From: Brevundimonas sp. Root1279
Lineage (GTDB): Bacteria > Pseudomonadota > Alphaproteobacteria > Caulobacterales > Caulobacteraceae
Direction: 5' to 3'
DNA: 64,000 nt
NCBI RefSeq assembly: GCF_001425945.1
Contig: NZ_LMEB01000009.1
Span: 186,001 to 250,000, forward strand
Shown: piece by piece, positions 15,907 to 22,791 of the stretch
How the letters are laid out: the number at the start of each line of letters is the position of its first letter
Position numbering within the stretch: the stretch's first letter is position 1
Translations under genes and position numbers: made by a program
The notes under the pieces: generated by a model
Databases searched by the model: none
Seen by the model: only the letters and a program-made list of their open reading frames with translations
What the model was told of the DNA's origin: nothing

Positions 15907-16304
15907 CATTCGAGCGGCCACACGCGCTGAAATCGCTTCCGCTTCCGCTTCACGTCGTCCGAGCCGAGCGCGTGGAAGGTCACAACGAACAGCCGCCGCC
16001 GTTCCGCACAGCACTTCACGGTCAGCTGAAACCAGCGCTGGAACTGTTCTGACCAGTACAGAAAGGTCATGTGCCGCGCCCGGTCGTGGAAAGCCTCGCC
16101 GTTGCGGATGGCGATTCCAACGATCTCAAGATGGGGGACCTCGAGGCCATGCTTGTCGAGCGCCTTGCGGGCGTACTCGTGGGCCATTCTGATCTCACGG
16201 GACGACGCATTTAGGTAGCCGTTGAGGTAGGCCGAGATTCGGCCAACGACCCGTTCCGATCGCTGTCCGCTCTGGAGGAATCGTTTCCATTCACCGACGT
16301 CCAT
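15906..16304 (-). CDS. Phage hypothetical protein, 132 residues, basic
   Basis: ATG 16304, with only a weak ribosome site. The N-terminus (MDVGEWKRFLQSGQRSERVV) is helical; the middle has KALDKHGLEVPHLEIVGIAI and the end is very basic (LGSDDVKRKRKRFQRV). Aromatic-rich FLYWSEQFQRWFQLTV suggests a compact alpha/beta fold. It is transcribed against the rightward operons on both sides, as accessory 'moron' genes often are. No domain recognised. Confidence 0.55.
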   Translation of the reverse strand: MDVGEWKRFLQSGQRSERVVGRISAYLNGYLNASSREIRMAHEYARKALDKHGLEVPHLEIVGIAIRNGEAFHDRARHMTFLYWSEQFQRWFQLTVKCCAERRRLFVVTFHALGSDDVKRKRKRFQRVWPLE

Positions 16305-16364
16305 CTGCGCACCGTAGCGGGTTGGGCGCCTCGCTCAACGCACGGGGGCGGAACGGTCCACATT

Positions 16365-16634
16365 CTACGCGGCGTCGTCGACCCAGGGGTCTGCAGCCTC
16401 TTCTGTGGGCGTCGGCGTCTGCCCGAAAGTCGCGATCAGTCGCGGCTCTTCCCATAGATCCTCGTCGGGATGCCCCTCGACCGAGAACACCGCGACGCCG
16501 TCCGCACCGGCGATCAGTACCTCCGCGCCCTCACGCGCCCGCTCCTCGTTTAGGAATTGATGCACCTGGCCGCCCTGAAGCCGCCCGCGGCGGATCCAGA
16601 AAGCCTGTGCGCAAAAGATCGTCTTTCGAGCCAA
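16365..16634 (-). CDS. Small phage protein, 89 residues, TTG start
   Basis: TTG start at 16634 backed by AGAGGAG with an 8-base spacer. The N-terminus reads MARKTIFCAQAFWIRRGRLQ, the middle EVLIAGADGVAVFSVEGHPD, and the tail is acidic. It resembles small conserved proteins I associate with Caulobacterales genomes that begin RK-hydrophobic-Q and carry a GVVAYS-type strand, but I cannot name the family. It lies just upstream of the tandem early promoters, divergent to them. Confidence 0.55.
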   Translation of the reverse strand: MARKTIFCAQAFWIRRGRLQGGQVHQFLNEERAREGAEVLIAGADGVAVFSVEGHPDEDLWEEPRLIATFGQTPTPTEEAADPWVDDAA

Positions 16635-16726
16635 TCGTTCGTCTCCTCTCGCGTTAACGAATCATCGGTAGGTGGCCCGGAGTCGAGTCCCGCTACTGAG
16701 GGGTGCGACCAAAACTGACGCATGGC

Positions 16727-16790
16727 TTGGCGGGAAAGTATGCTGTCAACATATTTTCCCTTGCGTCCAAAAGTATGATCTGCACATACT
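16727..16790 (+). promoter_or_regulatory. Two tandem rightward early promoters, each overlapping an operator
   Basis: Promoter 1: -35 TTGGCG (16727-16732), 17-base spacer, -10 CATATT (16750-16755). Operator GTATG-N7-CATAT lies at 16738-16754. Promoter 2: -35 TTGCGT (16761-16766), 18-base spacer, -10 CATACT (16785-16790). Operator AGTATG-N7-CATACT lies at 16772-16790. The operators are 35 bases apart and use the same half-sites as the leftward promoter at 14.07 kb. They drive the gene string starting at 16815. Confidence 0.7.
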
Positions 16791-16814
16791 CTCTCCATCA
16801 ACCGGAGAGACCGC

Positions 16815-16943
16815 ATGTCGCTCAAGTCCAAAACCCAGCGTGACCGCGCCGCCGCCTTTGAGGCTGCTGTGCGTGACCTGGCCGTCGCTGCCGAAGCGCA
16901 GCGCTTGATGGCTCTGGCCGCCCTGTCGCGGGGCGCGCTGTGA
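16815..16943 (+). CDS. 42-residue early protein
   Basis: ATG 16815 with GGAGAG 6 bases upstream, the first gene after the tandem promoters. Protein MSLKSKTQRDRAAAFEAAVR, then a second Ala/Leu helix ending SRGAL; one basic amphipathic helix. Its stop overlaps the next GTG (GTGA). No function recognised. Well supported as a gene by signals on both sides. Confidence 0.6.
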   Translation: MSLKSKTQRDRAAAFEAAVRDLAVAAEAQRLMALAALSRGAL

Positions 16944-17125
16944 ACGCCGCCGCCGCTGACCGCGCCCGCTATTACGCCGCGCATTTCGGTTCGGCCGCCG
17001 CCGCCTTGGAGGTGGTGAACCAGCCGGGCCACAACGACGCGTTCGACCGCGACGTCGTCACCCACCTGAACACGATGCGCCGGGACGAAGCTCTCGCTGC
17101 CCTCTCGATGAAGAAGGCGGCTTGA
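16940..17125 (+). CDS. 61-residue early protein
   Basis: GTG 16940 overlaps the previous stop. Starts MNAAAADRARYYAAHFGSAA and contains NQPGHNDAFDRDVVTHLNTM; helical. No family recognised. Confidence 0.55.
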   Translation: MNAAAADRARYYAAHFGSAAAALEVVNQPGHNDAFDRDVVTHLNTMRRDEALAALSMKKAA

Positions 17126-17126
17126 G

Positions 17127-17441
17127 ATGGAACACGTCTCAGCACCGCTGGCCCGCGCCCTTGAGGGCGTCGCGTCCCGGCTCTCCTGCATCAACGAGCT
17201 TCGTGAGTGCACGGCCATGAGCGCCGTCGACACCGCCATCGAGGAGATCCGCGAGTGGGTCGACCGGTGGGGTCCGCACATGAAGGTCAACGACCCCGAA
17301 GAGTACGCCAAGACGCAGCGCATCCTCGGGACCCTGATCGAGCTGCAGGCCAACGAGGTCCAGATCTCCGTCCGCGAGGGCGAGGTGAAGCACATCCGGG
17401 AGGTCGAGGCCGCCCGGGTCGAGCAGGACCTCGCAGCATGA
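17127..17441 (+). CDS. Early phage protein, 104 residues
   Basis: ATG 17127, one base after the previous stop. Acidic helical protein with SRLSCINELRECTAMSAVDT and IEEIREWVDRWGPHMKVNDP, then a long helix to the end (IREVEAARVEQDLAA). A dimeric helical bundle is likely. No function recognised. Confidence 0.58.
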   Translation: MEHVSAPLARALEGVASRLSCINELRECTAMSAVDTAIEEIREWVDRWGPHMKVNDPEEYAKTQRILGTLIELQANEVQISVREGEVKHIREVEAARVEQDLAA

Positions 17442-17554
17442 GCGCCATCCCCAACACCGAGCTGGCGGTCCTCATTCAGAGCCTCGCCACCGTCTGCGCC
17501 GTGCCGGCCGTCGTCCTTGGTGTCGCGGCCTGGCTGAAGAGGAGCGAGAAATGA
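17438..17554 (+). CDS. 38-residue single-span membrane protein
   Basis: ATG 17438 overlaps the previous stop (ATGA). One hydrophobic segment at about 11-31 (LIQSLATVCAVPAVVLGVAA) followed by a positive tail WLKRSEK, so the C-terminus should face the cytoplasm. Its stop overlaps the next ATG. Small early membrane proteins of phages often inhibit host or rival phage functions; nothing here shows which. Confidence 0.55.
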   Translation: MSAIPNTELAVLIQSLATVCAVPAVVLGVAAWLKRSEK

Positions 17555-17925
17555 ACCGCGATCGGCTGAGCATCCTGCGTCGCCGCCTGTCCGAAGTTTC
17601 GGATGAGCGCTTCGACATTCGACACCTGCTGACCAACGAGGATGGTCAGAACGAGGGCTTGCGGAAGGATGCACAGTCCTTCCTCGGGCGCTGTGGCACG
17701 GCCGCATGCATCGCCGGATGGGCGAACTCGATCTGGGGCGGGTTCGACAGCGGCAGCGCGATGGAAGCGCTCGACCTGAGCGAAATTCAGGGCCTTGAGC
17801 TCTTCGAGCCCGCCGGCTTCGAGGACGGCGGCTACACCCGTGCCGACGCTATCGCCGCCATCCAGTCGATGCTCGACAACCCGGCTGACGATGCTCTGCC
17901 GGTTTGGCCGGAGGCGCCGCAATGA
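17551..17925 (+). CDS. Early phage protein, 124 residues
   Basis: ATG 17551 overlaps the previous stop. MNRDRLSILRRRLSEVSDER starts a helix; the core has LGRCGTAACIAGWANSIWGG, a Cys/Gly-rich segment I have seen in many tailed-phage hypothetical proteins but cannot name. The C-terminus has GGYTRADAIAAIQSMLDNPA. Possibly metal-binding through the two Cys, but only two are visible. Confidence 0.6.
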   Translation: MNRDRLSILRRRLSEVSDERFDIRHLLTNEDGQNEGLRKDAQSFLGRCGTAACIAGWANSIWGGFDSGSAMEALDLSEIQGLELFEPAGFEDGGYTRADAIAAIQSMLDNPADDALPVWPEAPQ

Positions 17926-18182
17926 TCGCCCAAGGTCTGATCAAACACACCGCCCGCCTTCGCTGGGTCGACGCCGCCGGCAATGAGCAATCCGAGCGAC
18001 ACGCCGCTTGGTCAGCTCGCCGGGCGACGGAAATGGCCTGGGGCCGCGCCAAGTCGATGAAACTGTCGGGCGAGGCGAAGGCCTTCCGCATCGACCACGC
18101 CGAGCGCCCGGTCCTCTCGGAGGACGGCCTCGTCCTGATCGCCGCCAACGACGAGTTCGGCATCCCGCCCTGCGCCGCCTGA
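17922..18182 (+). CDS. Early phage protein, 86 residues
   Basis: ATG 17922 overlaps the previous stop (ATGA). Basic beta/alpha protein: HTARLRWVDAAGNEQSERHA, then ARRATEMAWGRAKSMKLSGE and HAERPVLSEDGLVLIAANDE. No family recognised. Confidence 0.55.
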   Translation: MIAQGLIKHTARLRWVDAAGNEQSERHAAWSARRATEMAWGRAKSMKLSGEAKAFRIDHAERPVLSEDGLVLIAANDEFGIPPCAA

Positions 18183-18256
18183 TGGGCCTGAGCCTTCTCG
18201 CGATCGCCGTCGGCCTGCTGGCCATCTTCTCCATCCCGCTTCGGAGGAAGCCGTGA
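18182..18256 (+). CDS. 24-residue hydrophobic micro-protein
   Basis: ATG 18182 overlaps the previous stop by one base (TGATG). Product MGLSLLAIAVGLLAIFSIPL plus RRKP: one membrane span with a positive end. Its stop overlaps the exonuclease GTG. It may be a true micro-protein or simply a coupling device for the next gene. Confidence 0.38.
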   Translation: MGLSLLAIAVGLLAIFSIPLRRKP

Positions 18257-19209
18257 CCCTTCACCAACCGCTCCCGATGCCGACTTCCGGCAAGATCAAC
18301 CAGCCCGGCGTCTACGCTCTGCCGATCGAGGTGTATCACGGCCAGCCGACGGTCGGCCCGTCGATCAGTTCCAGCGGGCTGCGCACCATCTGGCAGCAGA
18401 GCCCGGCGCACTACTACGTCGACAGCGCCCTGAACCCGAACCGCGCTCCGGGGGAGGACCGGCCTGCGTTCGCGGTCGGCCGACTGGCGCACAAGCTGCT
18501 CTTGGAAGGCACCGACGGCCTGGCCGAGGAGTTCGTGACCCGGCCGGAGCAGTGGTCGGACTGGCGGACGAAGGAAGCCCGCGTCTGGCGCGACGAGCAA
18601 GTCCTCGCCGGCAAGACCGTCATCACCGACGCCGACCTCGCCGCCGTCACGGGCATGGCCGAGAGCCTCGCCACGCATCCTCTGGTCGAGCAGGGCATCC
18701 TGGACGGATTCGTCGAGCGGTCGCTGCTCTGGCAGGACGCCAAGACAGGCGTGTGGCTCAAGAGCCGCCCGGACGTCATCCCGAACTCCTCGGGCCTGTT
18801 CGCTGACCTCAAGACCACGGCGAGCGTGGCTGACGACGAGTTGGCCCGGTCGCTGGCCTCCTACGGCTACCACATGCAGGCCGCCCTGGTGGGCATGGCC
18901 TCCGAGGCCGTCCTCGGTCGCCCGATGGAGGAGTTCGCCCTCGTCTGGGTGGAGAAGGCTCCGCCGCACTGCGTCCGTGTGACAGTGCTGACGGGCGCCG
19001 ACATCGAGCGCGGCCGCATGCAGCTGCGCTCCGCCATCGATCAGTTCGCCCGCTGCCTCGACACCGGGCGCTGGCCGGGCCCCGGCGGCGACCGCGCCGA
19101 CGCCGAATACCTCGAGCTCCCGGCCTGGGCCGCGACGCGCATCGACCGCGAGCTCGAACTGCAGGCCGCCGAGGCCAACGACAATCACTCCCATCCGAAG
19201 GCTGCCTGA
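18253..19209 (+). CDS. PD-(D/E)XK exonuclease, ExoVIII/RecE-like
   Basis: 318 residues, GTG 18253 with GGAGG 5 bases upstream. The opening GVYALPIEVYHGQPTVGPSI, then SSSGLRTIWQQSPAHYYVDS and AFAVGRLAHKLLLEG match the PDDEXK_2/ExoVIII-type fold. Catalytic residues are in LKSRPDVIP (Asp) and GLFADLKTTAS (Asp-x-Lys), followed by YGYHMQAALVGMAS. It should resect double-stranded ends 5' to 3' to feed the RecT-like annealing protein encoded next. The pairing is strong support. Confidence 0.82.
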   Translation: MTLHQPLPMPTSGKINQPGVYALPIEVYHGQPTVGPSISSSGLRTIWQQSPAHYYVDSALNPNRAPGEDRPAFAVGRLAHKLLLEGTDGLAEEFVTRPEQWSDWRTKEARVWRDEQVLAGKTVITDADLAAVTGMAESLATHPLVEQGILDGFVERSLLWQDAKTGVWLKSRPDVIPNSSGLFADLKTTASVADDELARSLASYGYHMQAALVGMASEAVLGRPMEEFALVWVEKAPPHCVRVTVLTGADIERGRMQLRSAIDQFARCLDTGRWPGPGGDRADAEYLELPAWAATRIDRELELQAAEANDNHSHPKAA

Positions 19210-19211
19210 TC

Positions 19212-20225
19212 ATGAGCAACGCTGTCACGACCACCTCGCCGAAGCCTCCGATCATGGCGGGCGGTCAGGTCGCCGCCCTGGTTCCGCAGTCGCTCGACGA
19301 AGCCTTTCGGGTCTCGCAGGCCATCGCCTCTTCGGGACTGGCTCCCCGCGGCCTCGACAAGCCTGAGCAGATCATGGTCGCCATCATGGCCGGCGCTGAG
19401 CTGGGCCTCGCGCCATTCCAGGCGCTGCAGTCCTTCGCCGTCGTGAACGGACGCCCGACCCTCTGGGGCGACGGCCTGATGGCTGTGGCTCGCGCTCAGG
19501 GGATCAAGGCCCACGAGACGATCGAAGGGGAGGGCGACGACATGATCGCCTACTGCACCGTCGTGCGCCCCGACACGGGCGAGCAGATCGACCGCCAGTT
19601 CTCCGTCGCGGACGCCCGCAAGGCTGGCCTCTGGAACAAGACCGGCCCGTGGCAGCAGTACCCCCGCCGCATGCTCCAGATGCGCGCTCGCGCCTGGGCT
19701 CTCCGCGATGGCTGCGCCGACATGCTCCGGGGCTTCCAGGTCCGCGAGGAGGTCGAGGACTATCAGCCGGTCCGCGATGTCACCCCGCGCCAGGCCCCGA
19801 ACCTCGCCGCCCGCCTCGCCGCGCCGAAGGCTGAGGACGCGCCGGCCGAGGGCTTCTCCGTCCACAACGCGCTGGGCGACGACGACATCCTCGAATTCGA
19901 CGCTGGTTCTCCGGCCGCGTCGGATGAGCCCTCCCTTGCCGAACAGGATGCCCCGGCAGGGGAGGGTGACTTCCCCGGTGATGGAGGAACCACAGCCGGG
20001 CCCGCTGAGGCCAACGCCGATGAAGGGTCGGGCCTGGCTGTGGACGTCATCGCGTGGGCGGATGCGCTGATCCGCGACCTGCCGTTCGTGACTCCTGACG
20101 CCGTCGCGGCGCTGGAGACCAACCGCAAGGAGCTGGCGAAGTTCGCCGTCCTGCGCGCCACGGACCTGGCGAAGGCCAAGGAGCTGGAGAAGGCGATCAA
20201 CAGCGCCAAGGACGGCACCCAATGA
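19212..20225 (+). CDS. RecT-like single-strand annealing protein
   Basis: 337 residues, ATG 19212, 2 bases after the exonuclease stop. The core SGLAPRGLDKPEQIMVAIMA, then LGLAPFQALQSFAVVNGRPT and WQQYPRRMLQMRARAWALRD is the RecT/Bet-type pattern of phage annealing proteins. After about residue 195 the chain becomes acidic and low in complexity, with a helical end (ATDLAKAKELEKAINSAKD) that may bind SSB or other partners. It should coat single strands made by the upstream exonuclease and anneal them to homologous DNA. Confidence 0.82.
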   Translation: MSNAVTTTSPKPPIMAGGQVAALVPQSLDEAFRVSQAIASSGLAPRGLDKPEQIMVAIMAGAELGLAPFQALQSFAVVNGRPTLWGDGLMAVARAQGIKAHETIEGEGDDMIAYCTVVRPDTGEQIDRQFSVADARKAGLWNKTGPWQQYPRRMLQMRARAWALRDGCADMLRGFQVREEVEDYQPVRDVTPRQAPNLAARLAAPKAEDAPAEGFSVHNALGDDDILEFDAGSPAASDEPSLAEQDAPAGEGDFPGDGGTTAGPAEANADEGSGLAVDVIAWADALIRDLPFVTPDAVAALETNRKELAKFAVLRATDLAKAKELEKAINSAKDGTQ

Positions 20226-20923
20226 CCGTCATCCGCGTCATCGACTTCGAAACGACCGGGATCGAGCCGCCTGCCGAAGTGGTCGAGGTCGGGTTCTGCG
20301 ACCTGACGCGCGACGACACCGGCGCATGGTCGGTCGGTCGCCCGTCGGCCTACCTGTGCGGGGTCGCCGCGATCCCGCCGGAGACCCGCGCCGTCCACCA
20401 CATCACCGTCGCCGATTGCGCCGGCCAGCCGGCCTATGACCCCATCGCCCTGCTTGAGAGCGCCTTCCACTGCGCCGTCCTCGCCGCTCACAACATGGAG
20501 TTCGAGGCGAAATGGCTGCAGGTCGAGGGCGCGGCGCCGATGCTCTGCACCTACAAGGCCGCCCTCCGGGTCTGGCCGGACGCGCCGGGCCACTCGAACA
20601 GCGTCCTGCGTTACTGGCTGGAGGATCAGGGCCTCCTGACCCTCGACCACGCGACGGCCATGCCGCCGCACCGCGCGGGCCCGGACGCCTACGTCACCGC
20701 CCACATCCTCAAGGCGCTCTTCGCCGCCGGCGCGACCGGCAAGGACATGGTCGCCTGGACGAAGGAGCCCCGCCTCCTGCCGACCTGCCCGATCGGCAAG
20801 TTCCGCGGAAAGGCCTGGGCTGAGGTCGAGGCCGGCTTCCTCAACTGGATGCTCGGCGTCCCCGACATGGAAGCGGACCTGAAGTGGAACGCCCGCCGTG
20901 AGCTCGAGCGGAGGGCCGCGTGA
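20222..20923 (+). CDS. DnaQ-like DEDDh 3'-5' exonuclease
   Basis: 233 residues, ATG 20222 overlapping the previous stop (ATGA). Exo I: IRVIDFETTGIEPP. Exo II: VLAAHNMEFEAKWL, with Glu where Asp is usual. Exo III: PHRAGPDAYVTAHIL with the HxxxxD spacing. The C-terminal part (LLPTCPIGKFRGKAWAEVEA, then FLNWMLGVPDMEADLKW) is the DUF3820-like tail often fused to or near phage exonucleases. Probably trims 3' ends in recombination or proofreads. The conservative change in Exo II leaves activity likely but not certain. Confidence 0.82.
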   Translation: MTVIRVIDFETTGIEPPAEVVEVGFCDLTRDDTGAWSVGRPSAYLCGVAAIPPETRAVHHITVADCAGQPAYDPIALLESAFHCAVLAAHNMEFEAKWLQVEGAAPMLCTYKAALRVWPDAPGHSNSVLRYWLEDQGLLTLDHATAMPPHRAGPDAYVTAHILKALFAAGATGKDMVAWTKEPRLLPTCPIGKFRGKAWAEVEAGFLNWMLGVPDMEADLKWNARRELERRAA

Positions 20924-21093
20924 ACCTCCGCCCCCTTCTCGAAAGCCACGTCGGCCTGATGGCAAACCAGCTGGTCGACAGCTCGCTGGAGACTACCCGG
21001 CTGTACTGGCGCAAGAAGTCCGGTGCGACGCCGCTGGAAGCCGCCGACCCGCGCCCGTTCGCCGTCGTCCTCGCCGAGAGGGCTGCAGCATGA
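20920..21093 (+). CDS. 57-residue phage protein
   Basis: GTG 20920 overlaps the previous stop and its stop overlaps the next ATG. Protein VNLRPLLESHVGLMANQLVD, then SSLETTRLYWRKKSGATPLE and a tail ending LAERAAA. Not found by a simple long-ORF search, but coupling on both ends supports it. No function recognised. Confidence 0.55.
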   Translation: MNLRPLLESHVGLMANQLVDSSLETTRLYWRKKSGATPLEAADPRPFAVVLAERAAA

Positions 21094-21590
21094 ATCCGCC
21101 CGTCTCCGCCATGCCCGAGCGCCCCGACGTGGAGATCGAGGCCCGCCGGCCCCTGACCCGCCGCGAGACCATCGAGCTTGCCGTTCGCCAGGGCGGCCGG
21201 TGCGGCTGCGGCTGCGGGTTCAGGCTCGACGCCCTTTCCGAGGGCGTGATCGACGAACACGTCCTCGCTCTCACGCTGGGCGGGACGAACGACCTCGCCA
21301 ACCGCGCCCTGTGGCGGAAGCCCTGCGCCCAGGACAAGACCAAGTGGGACCGCTCCGCCAACGACAAGGTCCGACGCCTCCGCGGCGAGACCTGCGCCGG
21401 CGAACCCGCCCGCAAGCTGCAGGGCCGCGGCTTCGGCGACCGGACGCGCAAGTTCAACGGCGAGGTTTCGCTGACCAAGGCCGCCAGAAGGCAAGCCGAG
21501 GGCGGATGCGACAAGCTGGCTGGGTATGAGCCGAAGGCGAATGCACCAAAGGACCGCCCCCAACCCGACAGCGGGGAGGGTGGGCGATGA
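21090..21590 (+). CDS. HNH-type endonuclease
   Basis: 166 residues from ATG 21090 (ATGA overlap). A Cys cluster GGRCGCGCGFRLDALSE, then the HNH-like core VIDEHVLALTLGGTNDLANR and ALWRKPCAQDKTKWDRSAND: His of DEH, Asn of NDLANRAL, and the C..C..K segment. The tail is basic (RGFGDRTRKFNGEVSLTKAA). Small HNH proteins of this type nick or cut DNA in recombination or packaging. It precedes the methyltransferase, with overlap; a restriction-modification partnership is possible but unproved. Confidence 0.75.
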   Translation: MNPPVSAMPERPDVEIEARRPLTRRETIELAVRQGGRCGCGCGFRLDALSEGVIDEHVLALTLGGTNDLANRALWRKPCAQDKTKWDRSANDKVRRLRGETCAGEPARKLQGRGFGDRTRKFNGEVSLTKAARRQAEGGCDKLAGYEPKANAPKDRPQPDSGEGGR

Positions 21591-22627
21591 GCGTTTCCAT
21601 CCTGATCGGAGACGTGCGGGACCGTCTGCGGGACATGCCCGCGGACTCCGTGGACTGCGTCGTCACCTCGCCGCCGTACTGGGGCCTGCGCGACTACGGT
21701 GTGGCCGGGCAGATCGGCCTTGAGCCGACGCTGGCCGAACACCTCGCCGTCATGGTGGACGTGTTCGAGGAGGTCCGCCGCGTCCTGAAGCCGAGCGGCA
21801 CCCTCTGGGTCAACTACGGCGACTGCTATGCGACCAGCCCCAACGGACGCTCAGCGGCCGATACGAAGGCCGCGGGCACCGATGACCGAACCTTCCGCGA
21901 CAAGCCCTTCAGCACGATCCAGGGGCTGCTGAAGCCCAAGGACCTCTGCATGGTCCCGAACAGGCTAGCCATCGCCCTGCAGGAGGCGGGCTGGTGGGTC
22001 CGCAGCGAGATCATCTGGGCAAAGCCGAACCCGATGCCGGAGAGCATCACGGACCGGCCAGCGACGAGCCATGAGAAGATCTTCCTGCTGTCGAAGGCTC
22101 CCCGCTACGCCTACGACGCTGCGTCCGTCCGCCAGCAGCGCACGTCAGACGAGGACGCCGTGATCTTCCGCGGCGGGTCCTACGTCGGCGGCGAGACGGA
22201 CAACGGCACGACCGGCAAGCGGACGGTCCGCGGCAATAAGCGCCTGCGCGGCCACGCTCGCGAGCACGAAGGCCTCACGGGCCGCTGGGACGGCATGACC
22301 CGCGCCGAGCAGCAGTCCAATGGACGGAGCCTGCGCAACTATGAGCCTGCGCCGGTCGAGGTCTGGGTGATGGCGACCCGCCCATTCTCGGAGGCCCACT
22401 TCGCCACCTTCCCGCCAGAGCTTGCCGAGCGCTGCCTGAAGGCTGGCTGTCCTGCCGGCGGAACTGTCCTCGATCCCTTTGGCGGCGCCGGAACCACGGC
22501 CCTGGTCGCCGACCGCATGGGCCTCGACTGCACGATCATCGAACTGAACCCCGAGTACGCCGAGATCGCGCGCAACCGCATCGCCAGCGAGCAGGGCATG
22601 TTCGCCAACGTCAGCGTGGCCGCATGA
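21587..22627 (+). CDS. Beta-class DNA methyltransferase (N4-cytosine or N6-adenine)
   Basis: 346 residues, ATG 21587. Motif IV comes first (CVVTSPPYWGLRDYG) and motif X/I last (TVLDPFGGAGTTALVADRMG, then IIELNPEYAEIA), the beta-class order. SPPY favours N4-cytosine as target, though some N6-adenine enzymes also carry it; CcrM-type enzymes have DPPY. Between lies the target-recognition region (about 150-260, rich in Arg/Gly: GKRTVRGNKRLRGHAREHEG). It likely protects phage DNA from restriction or alters host regulation. There is no dedicated restriction enzyme beside it other than the small HNH protein. Confidence 0.88.
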   Translation: MSVSILIGDVRDRLRDMPADSVDCVVTSPPYWGLRDYGVAGQIGLEPTLAEHLAVMVDVFEEVRRVLKPSGTLWVNYGDCYATSPNGRSAADTKAAGTDDRTFRDKPFSTIQGLLKPKDLCMVPNRLAIALQEAGWWVRSEIIWAKPNPMPESITDRPATSHEKIFLLSKAPRYAYDAASVRQQRTSDEDAVIFRGGSYVGGETDNGTTGKRTVRGNKRLRGHAREHEGLTGRWDGMTRAEQQSNGRSLRNYEPAPVEVWVMATRPFSEAHFATFPPELAERCLKAGCPAGGTVLDPFGGAGTTALVADRMGLDCTIIELNPEYAEIARNRIASEQGMFANVSVAA

Positions 22628-22791
22628 CCTGCGCCCCCTGCCATATCGCCCAGCAACGCGCCCGTTCCTCTGGTTTCAAGGACTGGAGAGAGGGCGTCTG
22701 CGGAGACTGCGCGGCTGTGGATCTGGATGCCTGGCTGAAAGAGCGGGGCGCGCCGGCCGATCAACAAGACCTCTTTGGAGCAGCGGCATGA
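22624..22791 (+). CDS. 55-residue zinc-ribbon-like phage protein
   Basis: ATG 22624 overlaps the methylase stop; its stop overlaps the next ATG. Protein starts MTCAPCHIAQQRARSSGFKD and has VCGDCAAVDLDAWLKERGAP: two CxxC pairs that could hold one zinc. No function recognised. Confidence 0.55.
   Translation: MTCAPCHIAQQRARSSGFKDWREGVCGDCAAVDLDAWLKERGAPADQQDLFGAAA

Noticed and set aside
21587..22627. CcrM-type GANTC methylase
   Set aside because: The motif IV is SPPY, not DPPY, and the long Arg/Gly recognition region does not look like CcrM.
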